Shown here in pieces: positions 12,490-22,753 of a DNA stretch of 64,000 nt. Source of the DNA: Isoetes taiwanensis (Eukaryota > Streptophyta > Lycopodiopsida > Isoetales > Isoetaceae); NCBI GenBank assembly GCA_021234155.1, contig JAJEKV010000028.1, positions 4,240,567-4,304,566 on the forward strand. The letters run 5' to 3'. A program made the translations under genes and the position numbers. Every line of letters starts with the position of its first letter. Position 1 is the first letter of the stretch. Under the pieces are notes generated by a model. It saw only the letters and a program-made list of their open reading frames with translations, ran no database searches and was not told the DNA's origin.

Positions 12490-12998
12490 ATGCCTGTCGT
12501 ATCATATCAGACAACGGTAATCATGAGTATTGAGGCAGTCAGAAGTGCCTCTTCCCCCACACTCTTTGGCATATACAAAGGACCCCAATCGAAGATTGGC
12601 TCGAGCACGCGAGGTGCGCACCCATCTCATGCATCACACAACCGGCAACCTTATATATGCCGACGATGTCAACCTCCTGCCTGTATCCAAAGGACATGCA
12701 ACAATTCTTGACGCCCCTCGACACTTTTTTGCCCATTCACCGCATGCGAGTTAACTTGGCCAAAACTAGTGGGTACTGCTAGTTTTCTTTTATATTAATA
12801 GAAACCACCTTGCCTTAAAAACCCTTCGACGGGGTTTATTAATCTCGACAAAGAATACGCTTTTGTCAGTTTCTTTTGTTTGGGTCCCATAGGCCAAGTG
12901 GTCTCCGTGGACGATAAAAAATCTATTCTATTCTATCTATTCTATTCTATTCTATTCTATTCTATTCTATTCTATTCTTATTCTTATTCTTATTTTTC
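12490..12998 (+). mobile_element. 5'-truncated LINE end, second of two
   Basis: One frame reads PLPPHSLAYT (from a CPLSPTLFGIY-type box) and then LIYADDVNLLP, with the catalytic YADD at 12,656-12,667, and a degraded 'HLDALRHFC' segment. The rest of ORF2 is deleted. The 3' tail follows: a short hairpin (AAAACCC-TTCGA-CGGGGTTT, about 12,818-12,839), GGGTCCCATAGGCCAAGTGG, TCTCCGTGGACGATAAAA, and then a TATTC microsatellite. Confidence 0.85.
12927..12998 (+). repeat. (TATTC)n microsatellite at a LINE 3' end
   Basis: About a dozen copies of TATTC, turning into TTATTC units at the end, directly follow GATAAAAAATC of the LINE tail. LINEs of this kind often end in a short tandem repeat in place of poly(A), made during target-primed reverse transcription. 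Confidence 0.9.
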
Positions 12999-13241
12999 TT
13001 AATACCATGTCATTTATTTGGAAATATCGTTCTTGTCACTTATTTTGATCTTTATGGATCATAAACATCGGTCTTAATTCTATAAACTTTCCACAATTTC
13101 TTTCTTATTGAGGAAGGGTATTTTCACAATCATTTGGACCATGATTTTGATATCATATAGTATTCCAAGCTAATACTAATTGGTATAAAATCGTAGAGAA
13201 AAGGACTAATCCAATGAGGGTTGTTCAATCCATGCCCTTTT
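12999..13241. other. Spacer before copia element
   Basis: AT-rich sequence without recognisable features. Its last five bases (CTTTT, 13,237-13,241) are the left target-site duplication of the copia element. Confidence 0.6.
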
Positions 13242-13852
13242 TGTTGTAAAATGATCATGTAATATTTCTCATTTGAGCTTGATATGTCTGAACACCAGAA
13301 GAGCAGTTGGAGGTATGACCTAGTTGACTAAGTCCTAGGTTGAAATGATCGAGCTCACTTAGGTTAAAATTATGGTTGAAGATTTTAAACCTAAGGTTTC
13401 AATGGTTGAAGATTTTAAACCTAAGGTTGCAATGGTCTACCATATTAAAAAGGGGAATGTCGCTTATTGCACTAGTAACGTGGGATAATTCATACCATGA
13501 AATAAGCGCTCAAAAAAAGAAAACTTGCTTGATCCGGGCCAAAGTGGATCGCTCGCTCGCCGCGCCACTCGGACCTGACCCTAAAATATGAAAGAAGGAT
13601 CTAGTCGCTTTGGTCAGTGGCTTGAATGTATGATTTGCGGTGTGGTTCTACGCGATTGGAAGTGTCAGCTGGCTAACTTTTGGTCTGTATCTCTTAGCTA
13701 CAAGGATCGTGTTATCAGAGAAATTAACGTTTAAAAACTTTGAATACCATTGTGTGATTATTTGATAAGGCGTCCAAAACAATGGATATAGACTTTCACC
13801 TTTACGATTGCTATTGTCTAGATCTAGTTGATAATAAAGTTCTCTTTCTTCA
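13242..13852 (+). repeat. 5' LTR of copia element
   Basis: It starts TGTTGTAAAATGATCATG and ends CTTTCTTCA. It contains a two-fold 30-bp tandem repeat (GGTTGAAGATTTTAAACCTAAG..., 13,373-13,432). It matches the 3' LTR along its whole length with scattered substitutions and indels. LTRs normally carry the promoter and polyadenylation signals. Confidence 0.95.
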
Positions 13853-13853
13853 T

Positions 13854-13865
13854 TGGTATCAGAGC
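13854..13865 (+). promoter_or_regulatory. Primer binding site for initiator tRNA-Met
   Basis: TGGTATCAGAGC lies one base after the 5' LTR. It is the complement of the 3' end of plant tRNA-iMet and is the standard minus-strand primer site of plant copia elements. Confidence 0.95.
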
Positions 13866-13877
13866 TATAAGGTAATA

Positions 13878-14260
13878 ATGTCAACAAGATTTGGGGCAAT
13901 GGCTTCTACATCTATTGATGTGTTTAAAGGAGATAGTGGTTTCGTGTCTGGAACAAGGGATTAAGCAAGTGTTGGAATTTGAGAATTTGTGGCATCTTGT
14001 TGAAGAAAACAATGCCGGTGACAATGTTAGCACCAAGGATCAAGCACTCAAGGAGTATCCACGACTATCGATGAAATATAACCAGATATGTGATTCAAAA
14101 ATACTTAAGGAGTGCAAAAAGGAAGAAGTCGGACATGTGCACCGGATATGGAACCTGCAAAGAATAGAAGACATTGCGTATTGGAAACATTTTGATTTAC
14201 AAGGAAAGCCTGTAAAACTTGTGCTAGTTTCTGTGTGTAATCGATTAGTCGAAATTTGAT
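13878..14260 (+). pseudogene. Copia gag remnant
   Basis: The frame opening at ATGTCAACAAGATTTGG (13,878) reads MSTRFGAMASTSIDVFKGD. A frameshift leads into the stretch IKQVLEFENLWHLVEENN, typical of the start of a copia Gag (UBN2/DUF4219-type N-terminus), followed by about 80 poorly conserved codons to 14,259. Gag forms the particle that packages the element RNA. No zinc knuckle was found. The frame is broken and the rest of gag appears replaced by unrelated sequence. Confidence 0.75.
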
Positions 14261-14599
14261 TTCGCTTGTCGCTTTGGTTGATCTTATTATAAGGTCACTT
14301 TTGAGAAACTTGAATGAAATTTTCTTTGAAATGAAGTTAAGTTTATTGGTAAGAGAAAGCTGGGAATCTTTTGGTTTTGATCTTAACAATGCCTAGTATA
14401 AACATTGTGGAGTATGCTTCCTTAAACTTGGTGACATTAGAATGTAAACAAGTACAAATATGACAAATGTAGAGATGTTGACAAAGAAGAAATGGATCAA
14501 AAGCAAAAGGATGAAATTTTGATAACAAATTATGCAGGATGTGTTCTAGGAAAGTGAAACCGCATGTTTTCATTTAAAAGATCAACAATAAAAGAGTAA

Positions 14600-17420
14600 A
14601 GGATATTAGAGATACATGAAATAAAGAATATTTCTTAAGGGGGCAAAATGCTGCTCTTGGCGCCAACAAGAAGGGGCCGTGAGAGGGCCGCCCTCTCTCC
14701 CATTCCGCACCGCCGTGACCACATAGAAGCTACTACTTGAGGATTTCGATGCTAGCAGAGGATTTGGCATGCTCGAGCAAACTTTGCAATTTAGTGATGT
14801 TTTTCCTTGGAGGCTTCATGTGTGGATCCTTCCGTGTTTTGTTATGTCACTAACGTGGTTTTTCTCCTCTTTGCTTCCCAAAAGCATAATCTTTCTCTCG
14901 CTCGAATGAGAGGAATCAAGCAAAATCCCGATGCCCCTTACTTCCATTTCCATTTTTCAAACGAGCTGGGGAGGCGCATTCTTTCCTCATGCAGACATAC
15001 CGAAATGCTAATCTTGGCCTATAAGGTGGAGTAGATCTGATACTATCCGACACGGGCACTAGCTTGGGGCGTGGGCTCAGAGGAATGATTTGGCAAGAGA
15101 CAGCACACGAGGCAAGAGCATTAGATAGATAGTTTGAATATTTTGATTGATAACCTTAGGAGTTCTTTAATTATAACGTGTAAAAGGAAGAAACCATTAA
15201 ATATTAAACTAAAGAACTATTAATTCTAACAAACGAATAAAATGAACGAATAGCAAAATAGCAAATGTAAACCTTTTGTGTCGAAAAAGAGAAAAGGTTG
15301 GAATCATTCGAAATATCTCCCGATCAGCGGAAGTGGCTGGATTGCGGTGATAGGAGTGCCGGATTTGGCATAAAAGGGTGAGATCCCATTTAGCTATGCA
15401 ATGCCTTTTAGAGTGGTATAAATGAATCGATCTCGCAGTTTGTAGAGGCCAAGAGTTTTCTTGTGATAGAAGTCTCCGACAGAACCTCCGATAATTTGTG
15501 TTGAATTTAAGTGTCTTCCTTAATTCTAGAGAACCAAGAGAATCCTGTGCTATCCAAATTCGGGTTAGCGCGTACTCGTAATCAAAGAGTTTAAGCCTCA
15601 GACGGTAACAAGCCCAGACGTCGCGGTTTGCAAATCGTAGTCCCATGGTGGATAAGTGGAAAAGGTAAGAACTTGATCCGGAGTTCCGTGCCGATTGGAT
15701 TAACTGTGTTTGTTAGTTTTATAGATTTTGCGTATAGAGAGGCCTATTTGTAATTGGGTCTGGCATCGAGCATAAGTTGATCTTGTTAAAAAATTTCGTT
15801 AGGGCCTTACAAAGATTTGCAGGTTTTGTTCTGCCGTGATTGAGTGCATAAAGGAGAAAGAGAATAGTTCTATGTAAAACAAGAGATAAATTCTAAAGTC
15901 AGGAACATGCCCACCGCGGATGCCAATGAAATGGTAGTTACGTGAAGCCCATAGGTTAGAGTACGTAAAATACCCTGATGACTTTTACCTATTTTCTTTT
16001 AAGATGTGATAGTATACGATGTCGCTTTTGTTTGTGGCTTATAGGAAAATCTCGCAATTCCTCCAGGTGGAGACATTTTAAACTTGATATTTGTTGTTGG
16101 TCATGTGATTCATGAGGTTCAAATGAACAAAAGGGAAATAAACTGCTAAGAACAAGTAGCACGACCGCTGCAGTAGATTGCCATGTTGCATGAAGTCCTC
16201 GAGAGTTCTCATTCTAAGTTTGACAAAGAAAAGATGGAAGCCTATGAAAAGAGTCGCCTACACTCCGCTTATGGGTAAAGAGAAGCAGTTAAATGCTTGT
16301 TAGACATGTGATTGTTGGAATGGTTTGAGCATAGTTTTGATTTGAGTTAAGAAAGGACTTTTCAAAATGAATGTTGTTTCCAGAGTTTAGAAGGGCAACC
16401 GTGACCGCAGCATTTAAGCGACTCCTTAGAAATTGTAAGGCGTATGGTAAGTTTACCAAATTTAGAAGAAACTTCTTTCAAAGCGTATAGTCACACTAGC
16501 TTAGAAAGAAAGGTGGTTATTCCAGCAGAGAATGTGAGACTAGCTTTTGGGAAAGATTGATATTCCAGCAAAGCGTATAGTCAAGAGATCAGCTTGGGAA
16601 AGATTGATATTCCAAAGAAAGCGATAGTCGCTGACTAGCTTTTGGGAGATTATTACTTCCCATGCGTATGATCGAGGACGATCAGCCTTGGGAAGGAAGG
16701 AATTGATACGGCACTAGCTTAAAGGTGGCTCGCAGGAATGATTTGCGAGATGCATGTAGGCAAGAGCATTAGATAGATAGTTTGAATATTTTGATTGATA
16801 ACCTTAGGAGTCTTTAATTATAACGCAAAAGGAAGAAACCATTGAAAATATTAAACTAAAGAACTATTAATTCTAACAAACGAGCAAATGAACGAAATAG
16901 CAAAATAGCAACAGAAACCTTGTGTCGAAAAAGAGAAAAAGGTTAACCGTCTGAACATTCCTGATCGTACTATGGCCGGATTGGTGTGATAGGAGTGCCG
17001 GATTTGGCATAAAAGGCAAGGAGATCCCGATTAGCTATGCAATGCCTTTTTAGAGGAGTATAAATGAATCGATCTCGCAGGTTTGTAGAGGCCAAGAGTT
17101 TTCTTGTGATAGAAGTCCGACAGAACCTCCGAGCACCCAGCTTGAATTCAGCGTCTTCCTTAATTTAGAGAATCCAAGAGAATCCCGTGCTATCCAAAAT
17201 TGGTTAGCGCACTCCCTCGTAATTGGGAAGAGTTTAAGCCTGCACTTGCAACAAGCCTGCATTTGCCGTGTTTGCAAATCGTAGTCCTATTGGTGGATAA
17301 GTAGTTTAAGAACTCGATCCGGAGTTCCAGTCGATTGGATTAATCGTGTTTGTTAGTTTTGCGATAGGATTTGGTGTATAGAGCCCATTTGTATCACTAT
17401 CTCGGGTAAGATAAGTCGTC
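14600..17420 (+). repeat. Extra internal segment of copia element with 1.65-kb-spaced direct duplication
   Basis: About 650 bp at 15,101-15,800 recurs at about 16,735-17,420. Both begin with TTAGATAGATAGTTTGAATATTTTGATTG and continue through the GGATTTGGCATAAAAG block and the GAGGCCAAGAGTTTTCTTG block to the GGATCCGGAGTTCC-like block. The second copy passes into ordinary copia sequence; the window start (1-320) carries the same boundary. Between them are a gag-like unrecognised piece and a 50-bp minisatellite. This segment explains the unusual length of the element. Confidence 0.7.
16470..16725 (+). repeat. Minisatellite, about five units of about 50 bp
   Basis: The unit AAAGCGTATAGTC...AGCTT followed by GGGAAAGATTGATATTCC recurs imperfectly near 16,476, 16,520, 16,570, 16,617 and 16,660. 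It sits inside the copia element between the two long direct repeats. Confidence 0.65.
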
Positions 17421-17839
17421 AGTTTGAGCATCAAAATTCTAATTTTGAGATTTTGTCCTATGAGGCAGCCTATTTTCTCCTCAGACTTACTACAGAAAGA
17501 TTCAGTTTACCAAGTTTGATCGTATTTTTCTTTCAAATCAAGGTTTATTGTGGGATTTCTAGAGTATTAAGGATTGAATCTAAGTTGTATAATAATCGTA
17601 TGCCGTGAATTATTTCATGTCATGCTTTGATTTAAATTTCCAAAACCTCGAGCTTTCTCAAGTAATCATACTTGGATAGCCAAATACTGATGTTTGAGTG
17701 TAAGATTTTGGTACCGATAAGCCAAATTGCTGTGCTCTACTCCCAAGCAATCGATAAGCTTGGAATAGGTGCACCATAATCGCTATGCTCTAGATGCTTG
17801 GAATTCTATCACATACTGATGCGTATGTATAACTCCATC

Positions 17840-18923
17840 CACTTCTTATTACTTCTCGGATTTTATGTTGTGAATCTTCATACATTGAAAGAATTTTTCT
17901 TGGAGCCTTTCTTTCCCTAGCATCATCTTGGCTACTCGTTACTATACTAAGGATCTTTATGCTATCAAGACTTATTTTGCTATCGTGAGCAAGATTTGGG
18001 CTTCATGTATACGTTAGCCAGTTAGTAGAAAATGAAGATGTCGAGATTACCCCGTAGTAATTCCTACTAACATCAAGCATTGTACTTCTTTATTTATATA
18101 TAATATAAAAAAATCTCTTTACCTTCCAAAAAAAAAGGGGATATTAGATTCAGCACACAGACCTATGTGGTCCTATAAATGTGACAAGCATGACAAGATA
18201 TAGGTACTTTATGACGCTTTATAGATTTATCAAAGAGAAAACAAAATGTTATTGTCTAAAACTAAGGATCAAGCTTTGATGCTTTAAATTATTTAATAGC
18301 TCTAAGTTCAAATTTTGAAACAGAAGAAAAAATAAAATGTTTGAGGTCCGGACCGAGGTGGTAAATATTTGTCAAAGGAATTCAGATGTTTGTGCTAAAC
18401 TGGAATCAAAAGGCAATTGATCAAGGTGTTTTCACCACAACAAAATGGAGTGGCAGAGTGGAAGAATAGAACACCTAAATGCAATAGATCTATGCCGGCA
18501 TTTCGTGTTTGCCAAATTTTATTTGGGATGAAGTCATAAGATCATTGTGGTATGTTCAAAATCTATTGCCAACATCAAGTACAAATGGAGCTGCTCCCCG
18601 AAAATGTCGTACGTAAGTTGCCTCTTTGAAAATTTAAGAGCTTGGTGGATGTCTCTACAGAAGAGTTGAGAAGAAAATTAGACAACAAAAGTACATCACT
18701 CCATCTAGTTGGTTATGACGAGAATTTGTGCTCATAGGCTGTGTTTGATCCTCGGCTTCGTAGGAAGATTATCAAGGGATGTCATCTTGATGAGTCTCAG
18801 TTTTATAAATTGATTCCAGTGCTGCAACATTTTATAAACAAGGCAACAGTCTCTAAACTCAGAGGAAAATCAGAAGATGTTAAAATGGAAAAGGAAATGA
18901 TGAAACAAAAATTATTCTTATGA
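17840..18923 (+). pseudogene. Copia pre-integrase and integrase remnant
   Basis: Near 17,895-17,960 a degraded 'EPFP..SSW..TR' stretch marks the end of the GAG-pre-integrase domain. From about 18,240 the frame reads KTKDQALDAFKLF, then pieces equivalent to CAKLESKGN, a FSPQQNGVAERKNRT-like box near 18,430-18,470, and NIKYKW-SCSPKMSY, which end the rve core and the following region. The last part (18,741-18,923) reads VFDPRLRRKIIKG. The frame is interrupted by indels but more complete than in the left copy. Confidence 0.8.
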
Positions 18924-19089
18924 TGAATCAAGATGAGGGTGAAGCAGACAATGGATAGAACATTATTATGGACAGAGAAAAGGTAAATACTGTATGGTTC
19001 CCCGAGAGAGATATTGCACCAGGAAACCAAAAAGAAAAGCAAGAAGAATTGAGGCCCAAATGCTTGAAGATGAAAATAAACAATTAGTA

Positions 19090-20060
19090 GAGTTTCATGG
19101 CGTAAAATGAATTAGAAGAAGCAAAAGGTTTCAGCCTCATGTAGAAATATATTTGATGTCCTAAGCTTGGAAAATGTGTTGAACTGGCCAAAAAGCTATA
19201 ATGAAGCTATAAATGGGAAGTTCAGAAGCAATGAAGTTGGCGCACCATGCAAGAAGAGATGTAGCCATTTAGAAGAACCGATACATATGATGTTGTTGAT
19301 ACCTTTAAATAAAATGTCATTGGAAATAAATGGGTGTTTAGGATCAAACCTCAAGTAAAGAAGGAGTTCACAAGTTTAAAGCCGATTGGTTGCACAAGGT
19401 TTTACACAAAAAAGGACTAGATTATGATGAAACCTCTTTTCACCTTGGGTTAAAATAAATGCTTGAGAATCTTGTTGCAATTGCAAACTCACATTGATCT
19501 TGAGGCATCACATGGATGCGCCAGCACAGCCCTTTTAAATGCAAAGCTTGAAGAAGAAATATATTTGAAACAAGCACTGTGGATTTGAAAAGGAAATGGG
19601 AAGGTCCTGAAATTGAAAAAGGCAGCTTTATGGATTAAAACAATCACTAAGAGAGGGTACAAATGTATGAATGGTTATTTGCAAAACAGGATTTGAAAAT
19701 TGAATTATGATGGCAACTTGTATAGGTTTAAGGACAAGGAGGAATTGGTGCATCATTGGACTTTATGTTGATGACAATATTATGGTTGCTAAAGGAAAAA
19801 GATCTTGAATCAAGGCAAAGTATTTTGAACAAAAAGGTTTCAAATGACAGACGGTGAATTGAAGACTTGGGTATAGAGGTATAGGAATAGGAAAAATGGT
19901 AAATCGCTGTTGGAATCAAAGGCTGTATATTGAAAGTATGATTGCAGATTTGGTATGAAAGACTCCGCAATATTGCAAATTCTCCCATAGCCCTCGGACA
20001 TAAAATTTCCGTCCCATGTGTCCTCAAACGCCAATGAAAGAAAACAAATGGAAATATCCT
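19090..20060 (+). pseudogene. Copia reverse transcriptase remnant
   Basis: The frame at 19,167-19,358 contains LNWPKSYNEAINGKF and EINGCLGSNLK, equivalent to the ALN/W...AM..E and NKWVFRIK segments at the start of copia RT (family RVT_2). Next come KKGLDYDETS (about 19,410-19,438) and the catalytic YVDD at 19,764-19,775 followed by DNIMVAK. Reverse transcriptase copies the element RNA into DNA. Several frameshifts interrupt it. Confidence 0.85.
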
Positions 20061-20099
20061 CACAGATCTTGATTGGTTGTTTATTATATATTGCAAATT

Positions 20100-20724
20100 G
20101 TACTTTATTCGATATTTCATTTGCAAGGAACATACTTTGAAGGTAATAATAATGATCCAGAAGCTCATTGGATTGCAAAGAAAAGAATCTTGAGATATCC
20201 TTGGGAAGGCACTATGGATCTTGGGTATAATGTATAATTCAGATGATCTAAATCTAAAAGCTTATTGTGACTCGCATCGAGGATCTTGGACAAAAGAAGG
20301 TCAACTTCGTGATATTTAATATTGCTAGGTGGAGCTCCTGGCATGGAGCAAAACAAAATGTTGTTGCACTCTCGAATCATCAAGCCGAGTATAACTCAAA
20401 GAACTTTGGCTGCCAAAGAGATTAACTGGAAAGAAGATTGATAACCGAGCAACATAGCTCGACTAACCTACAAAGGGTTTTCCTTTCTGTGACATCACCG
20501 CCTGTACAGCCATGTCCAAAAATCCAGTGTTACATGAACGATCTAAAAATATAGACTTAGAGGTTCATTTTATAAGAGATATGGTTGAAAAAGGCTTGAT
20601 ACACTTAACCTATGTTAACACAGAAGAGCAGATAGCGTATATCATGACTAAAGCATTACCAAGATATGTGTTTCAGCAGCTTAAAAAATCGATTCATCAG
20701 AATAAAGAAGGAAATATTACATGA
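20100..20724 (+). pseudogene. Copia RNase H and polyprotein C-terminus
   Basis: After degraded RNase H sequence, an open frame at 20,512-20,724 reads MSKNPVLHERSKNIDLEVHF and then IRDMVEKGLIHLTYVNTEEQ with a final ALPRYVFQQLK. This is the highly conserved end of copia polyproteins. A stop codon follows and the polypurine tract begins at once. Confidence 0.9.
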
Positions 20725-20734
20725 AAGGGGGGAA
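20723..20734 (+). promoter_or_regulatory. Polypurine tract
   Basis: GAAAGGGGGGAA lies directly before the 3' LTR, the expected position for the plus-strand primer. Confidence 0.9.
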
Positions 20735-21345
20735 TGTTGTAAATGATCATGTAATACTTCTATTTGAGCTTGATATGTCCAACAATTGCAGAGTTACTGA
20801 GGTATGACTAGTTGACTAAGTCATAGGTTGAAATGATCGAGCTCACTTAGGTTAAATTATTGAAGATTTTAAACCTAAGGCTCAATGGTTGGAAGATTTT
20901 AAACCTAAGGTTGCAATGGGTCCACTATATTAAAAAGGGGAACACGCTGGATGTAATCTGCGAATGTGGGATAATTCATACTGGAAGGAATAAGCGTTCA
21001 AAAAAAGAAACTTGCTTGATCCGGGGCAGGACTGCCCTGCCCGCCATAGCGCTTCTGGACCTGGGACTCCAAATGTGAAAGAAGGATCTAATGTTTACAG
21101 CTTGAATGAAGGATTTGCAGTGGTTCTAATGCATTTGGAAGTGCTTAATGGCCAAGTTTTAGTCTCTGTGATTCCTCAGCTACATGGATTGCAAGTTACT
21201 GAGAAATTCAATGGTTTAAAACTTTAAACTTGAATACCATTGTGTGATTATTTGATAAGGCAAACAAAATTATTGATATAGACTTTCACCTTTATGATTG
21301 TTATTGTCTAGATCTAGTTGATATCACAAGTTCTCTCTTTCTTCA
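20735..21345 (+). repeat. 3' LTR of copia element
   Basis: It begins TGTTGTAAATGATCATG and ends CTTTCTTCA, is 611 bp like the 5' LTR, and has the same internal 30-bp tandem repeat (about 20,856-20,917). The next bases, CTTTT, are the right target duplication. Confidence 0.95.
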
Positions 21346-21350
21346 CTTTT

Positions 21351-22660
21351 TATATGAGGGCTTCATTAATTCCACAATGAAGATTATTTCATCTATTCCA
21401 TTTGCATAAATAATGTCTTTCTAGGTTATATCAGTTGTATCTTTGTGTTATCCATGGATAACCTATTTTAATATTATTACACAAAATAGGAATATGGGTC
21501 GAGGTTATTCCTTGGTGTGCATTCTCGTGCTGCCACATATGGAAGGAGAATTATCATGATCTGCAGTTTATATATATGGCATTGAAAGCATTGCTCGAAG
21601 CTTGCATTGTGGACTATGTTGTATTTTTTCATGCTTGAACCCATCTCTTTAAGAGATGCTGTCAACAACGATGATGACAACCCATCAAGCTTAGCTTTGA
21701 GAAAATTCTTTAATTGCTTCCTTTTCTTCTGCCTTGTATTCTTGGTTACTTTGTGTGGGGTTTACATAGTCCAAACACACTAGTGAACTTCAATTCGAGG
21801 TGGAAAAAACTTATACACTTTATCAGCAAGCTTATGTTAAAGCTTTTTCCAAGAAAAAACCATTCATGGCAGGATATTTTTAATCCTAGAAAGTAAATAT
21901 CTCAAATTATTTTCGTATTTTAGATCCTCCATAGACCTTTTTGATCTCTCGATAGAATTGAACGCACCAATTTTAGAGCATTAATATATGTTTTGTCACA
22001 AGAAATCTCGCCAACACATGGTATGATTTATAAAATGCTTATCTGAATGAATTAGCTTAGTGGGAGAAATGACGAAAGTATGTATAATCCCTAGATTATT
22101 TGACTTCAATGAATGCTCGCCGTTATTGTCACTGCTGCTAGAGTTGGGGCAGCCAATAATACTGGACCAATATCTCTTCCACAATGTCATTGCAGGTATA
22201 GATATACATGGGCAAAATGCAAGAATAGCTGCCCATCTTCGCCGTATTGTCATCCCGCCGCGTTAGCAGCGTCATATCGATATCCATGACATTACGTCAC
22301 GGTAGTACTCGCACACTAGCTTGGCATTATGACAATGTTTTGGCATGCAGAACTTGCCATCCATGTCATTCCATTTTGCCAGTCAGCGTTATGTTCTAAC
22401 CCTTAGCAAACTAGAGTTCCTCAAAACTAGCAGTAAGATTATGCGTCCTTCATAATTAACTTTTAGTGACTTTTAGTAAAGAATATCATGTCAAGAAAAA
22501 CTTAACCTCTAGCAGGAACTTAATTGATGGCTTATTCCTTCTAGGAGTATATGATAAAATGATAAATTTAAAATTTGACTAAAGACCCCTCTGACACTTG
22601 TATTTGAAACGTTTTATCTTGTATAACTTTTGAGTTGATATAAGACAAACAAATCAATTG
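21351..22660. other. Intergenic, contains one dispersed repeat copy
   Basis: AT-rich sequence between the copia element and the 3' end of the alpha-galactosidase gene. Apart from the dispersed repeat at 21,570-21,895, no feature is recognised. Confidence 0.5.
21570..21895 (+). repeat. Dispersed repeat of about 330 bp, copy 1
   Basis: It matches 31,765-32,125 through blocks such as GAAGCTTGCATTGTGGACTATGT, TTCATGCTTGAA(C/T)CCATCTC and TTTAAGAGA. The size and the LINE-like terminus of copy 2 suggest a short non-autonomous retroposon. Confidence 0.7.
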
Positions 22661-22666
22661 AATTAT

Positions 22667-22753
22667 TTACTGTGGTGTCAATTTGAACATCTTAATGCCA
22701 TGAGATGGTACATATGCTTGAATACTACCTCTATATGTTCCCATATCTGCATG
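22667..22753 (-). CDS. Alpha-galactosidase last exon
   Basis: Acceptor TTTTACAG/CATGC, 87 nt, reading [20 protein letters not shown] then KMFKLTPQ and TAA (22,667-22,669). Plant GH27 enzymes end in the same way (H..K.Y.LTP). The phase from the preceding exon is correct. Confidence 0.95.
   Translation of the reverse strand, partial: HADMGTYRGSIQAYVPSHGIKMFKLTPQ

Larger units (their letters stand above)
13242..21345 (+). mobile_element. Structurally complete Ty1/copia LTR retrotransposon
   Basis: Both LTRs begin with TG and end with CA and are 611 bp (13,242-13,852 and 20,735-21,345). The five bases on each side are CTTTT (13,237-13,241 and 21,346-21,350), a perfect target-site duplication. 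A tRNA-iMet primer binding site follows the 5' LTR and a polypurine tract precedes the 3' LTR. Domain order gag, integrase, reverse transcriptase, RNase H is that of Ty1/copia. At 8.1 kb it is about 3 kb longer than a usual copia element; the excess lies at 14.6-17.4 kb and contains a long direct duplication. The coding region is broken in many places, so the element is non-autonomous at best. Confidence 0.95.

Noticed and set aside
16470-16725. CRISPR-like array
   Set aside because: Units are imperfect with no constant repeat and variable spacer pattern, and they lie in a plant retrotransposon.
15209-17277. Minus-strand ORFs of 145 and 75 codons in the copia duplication
   Set aside because: Both derive from the same duplicated repeat but are not conserved in length, and no domain is present.
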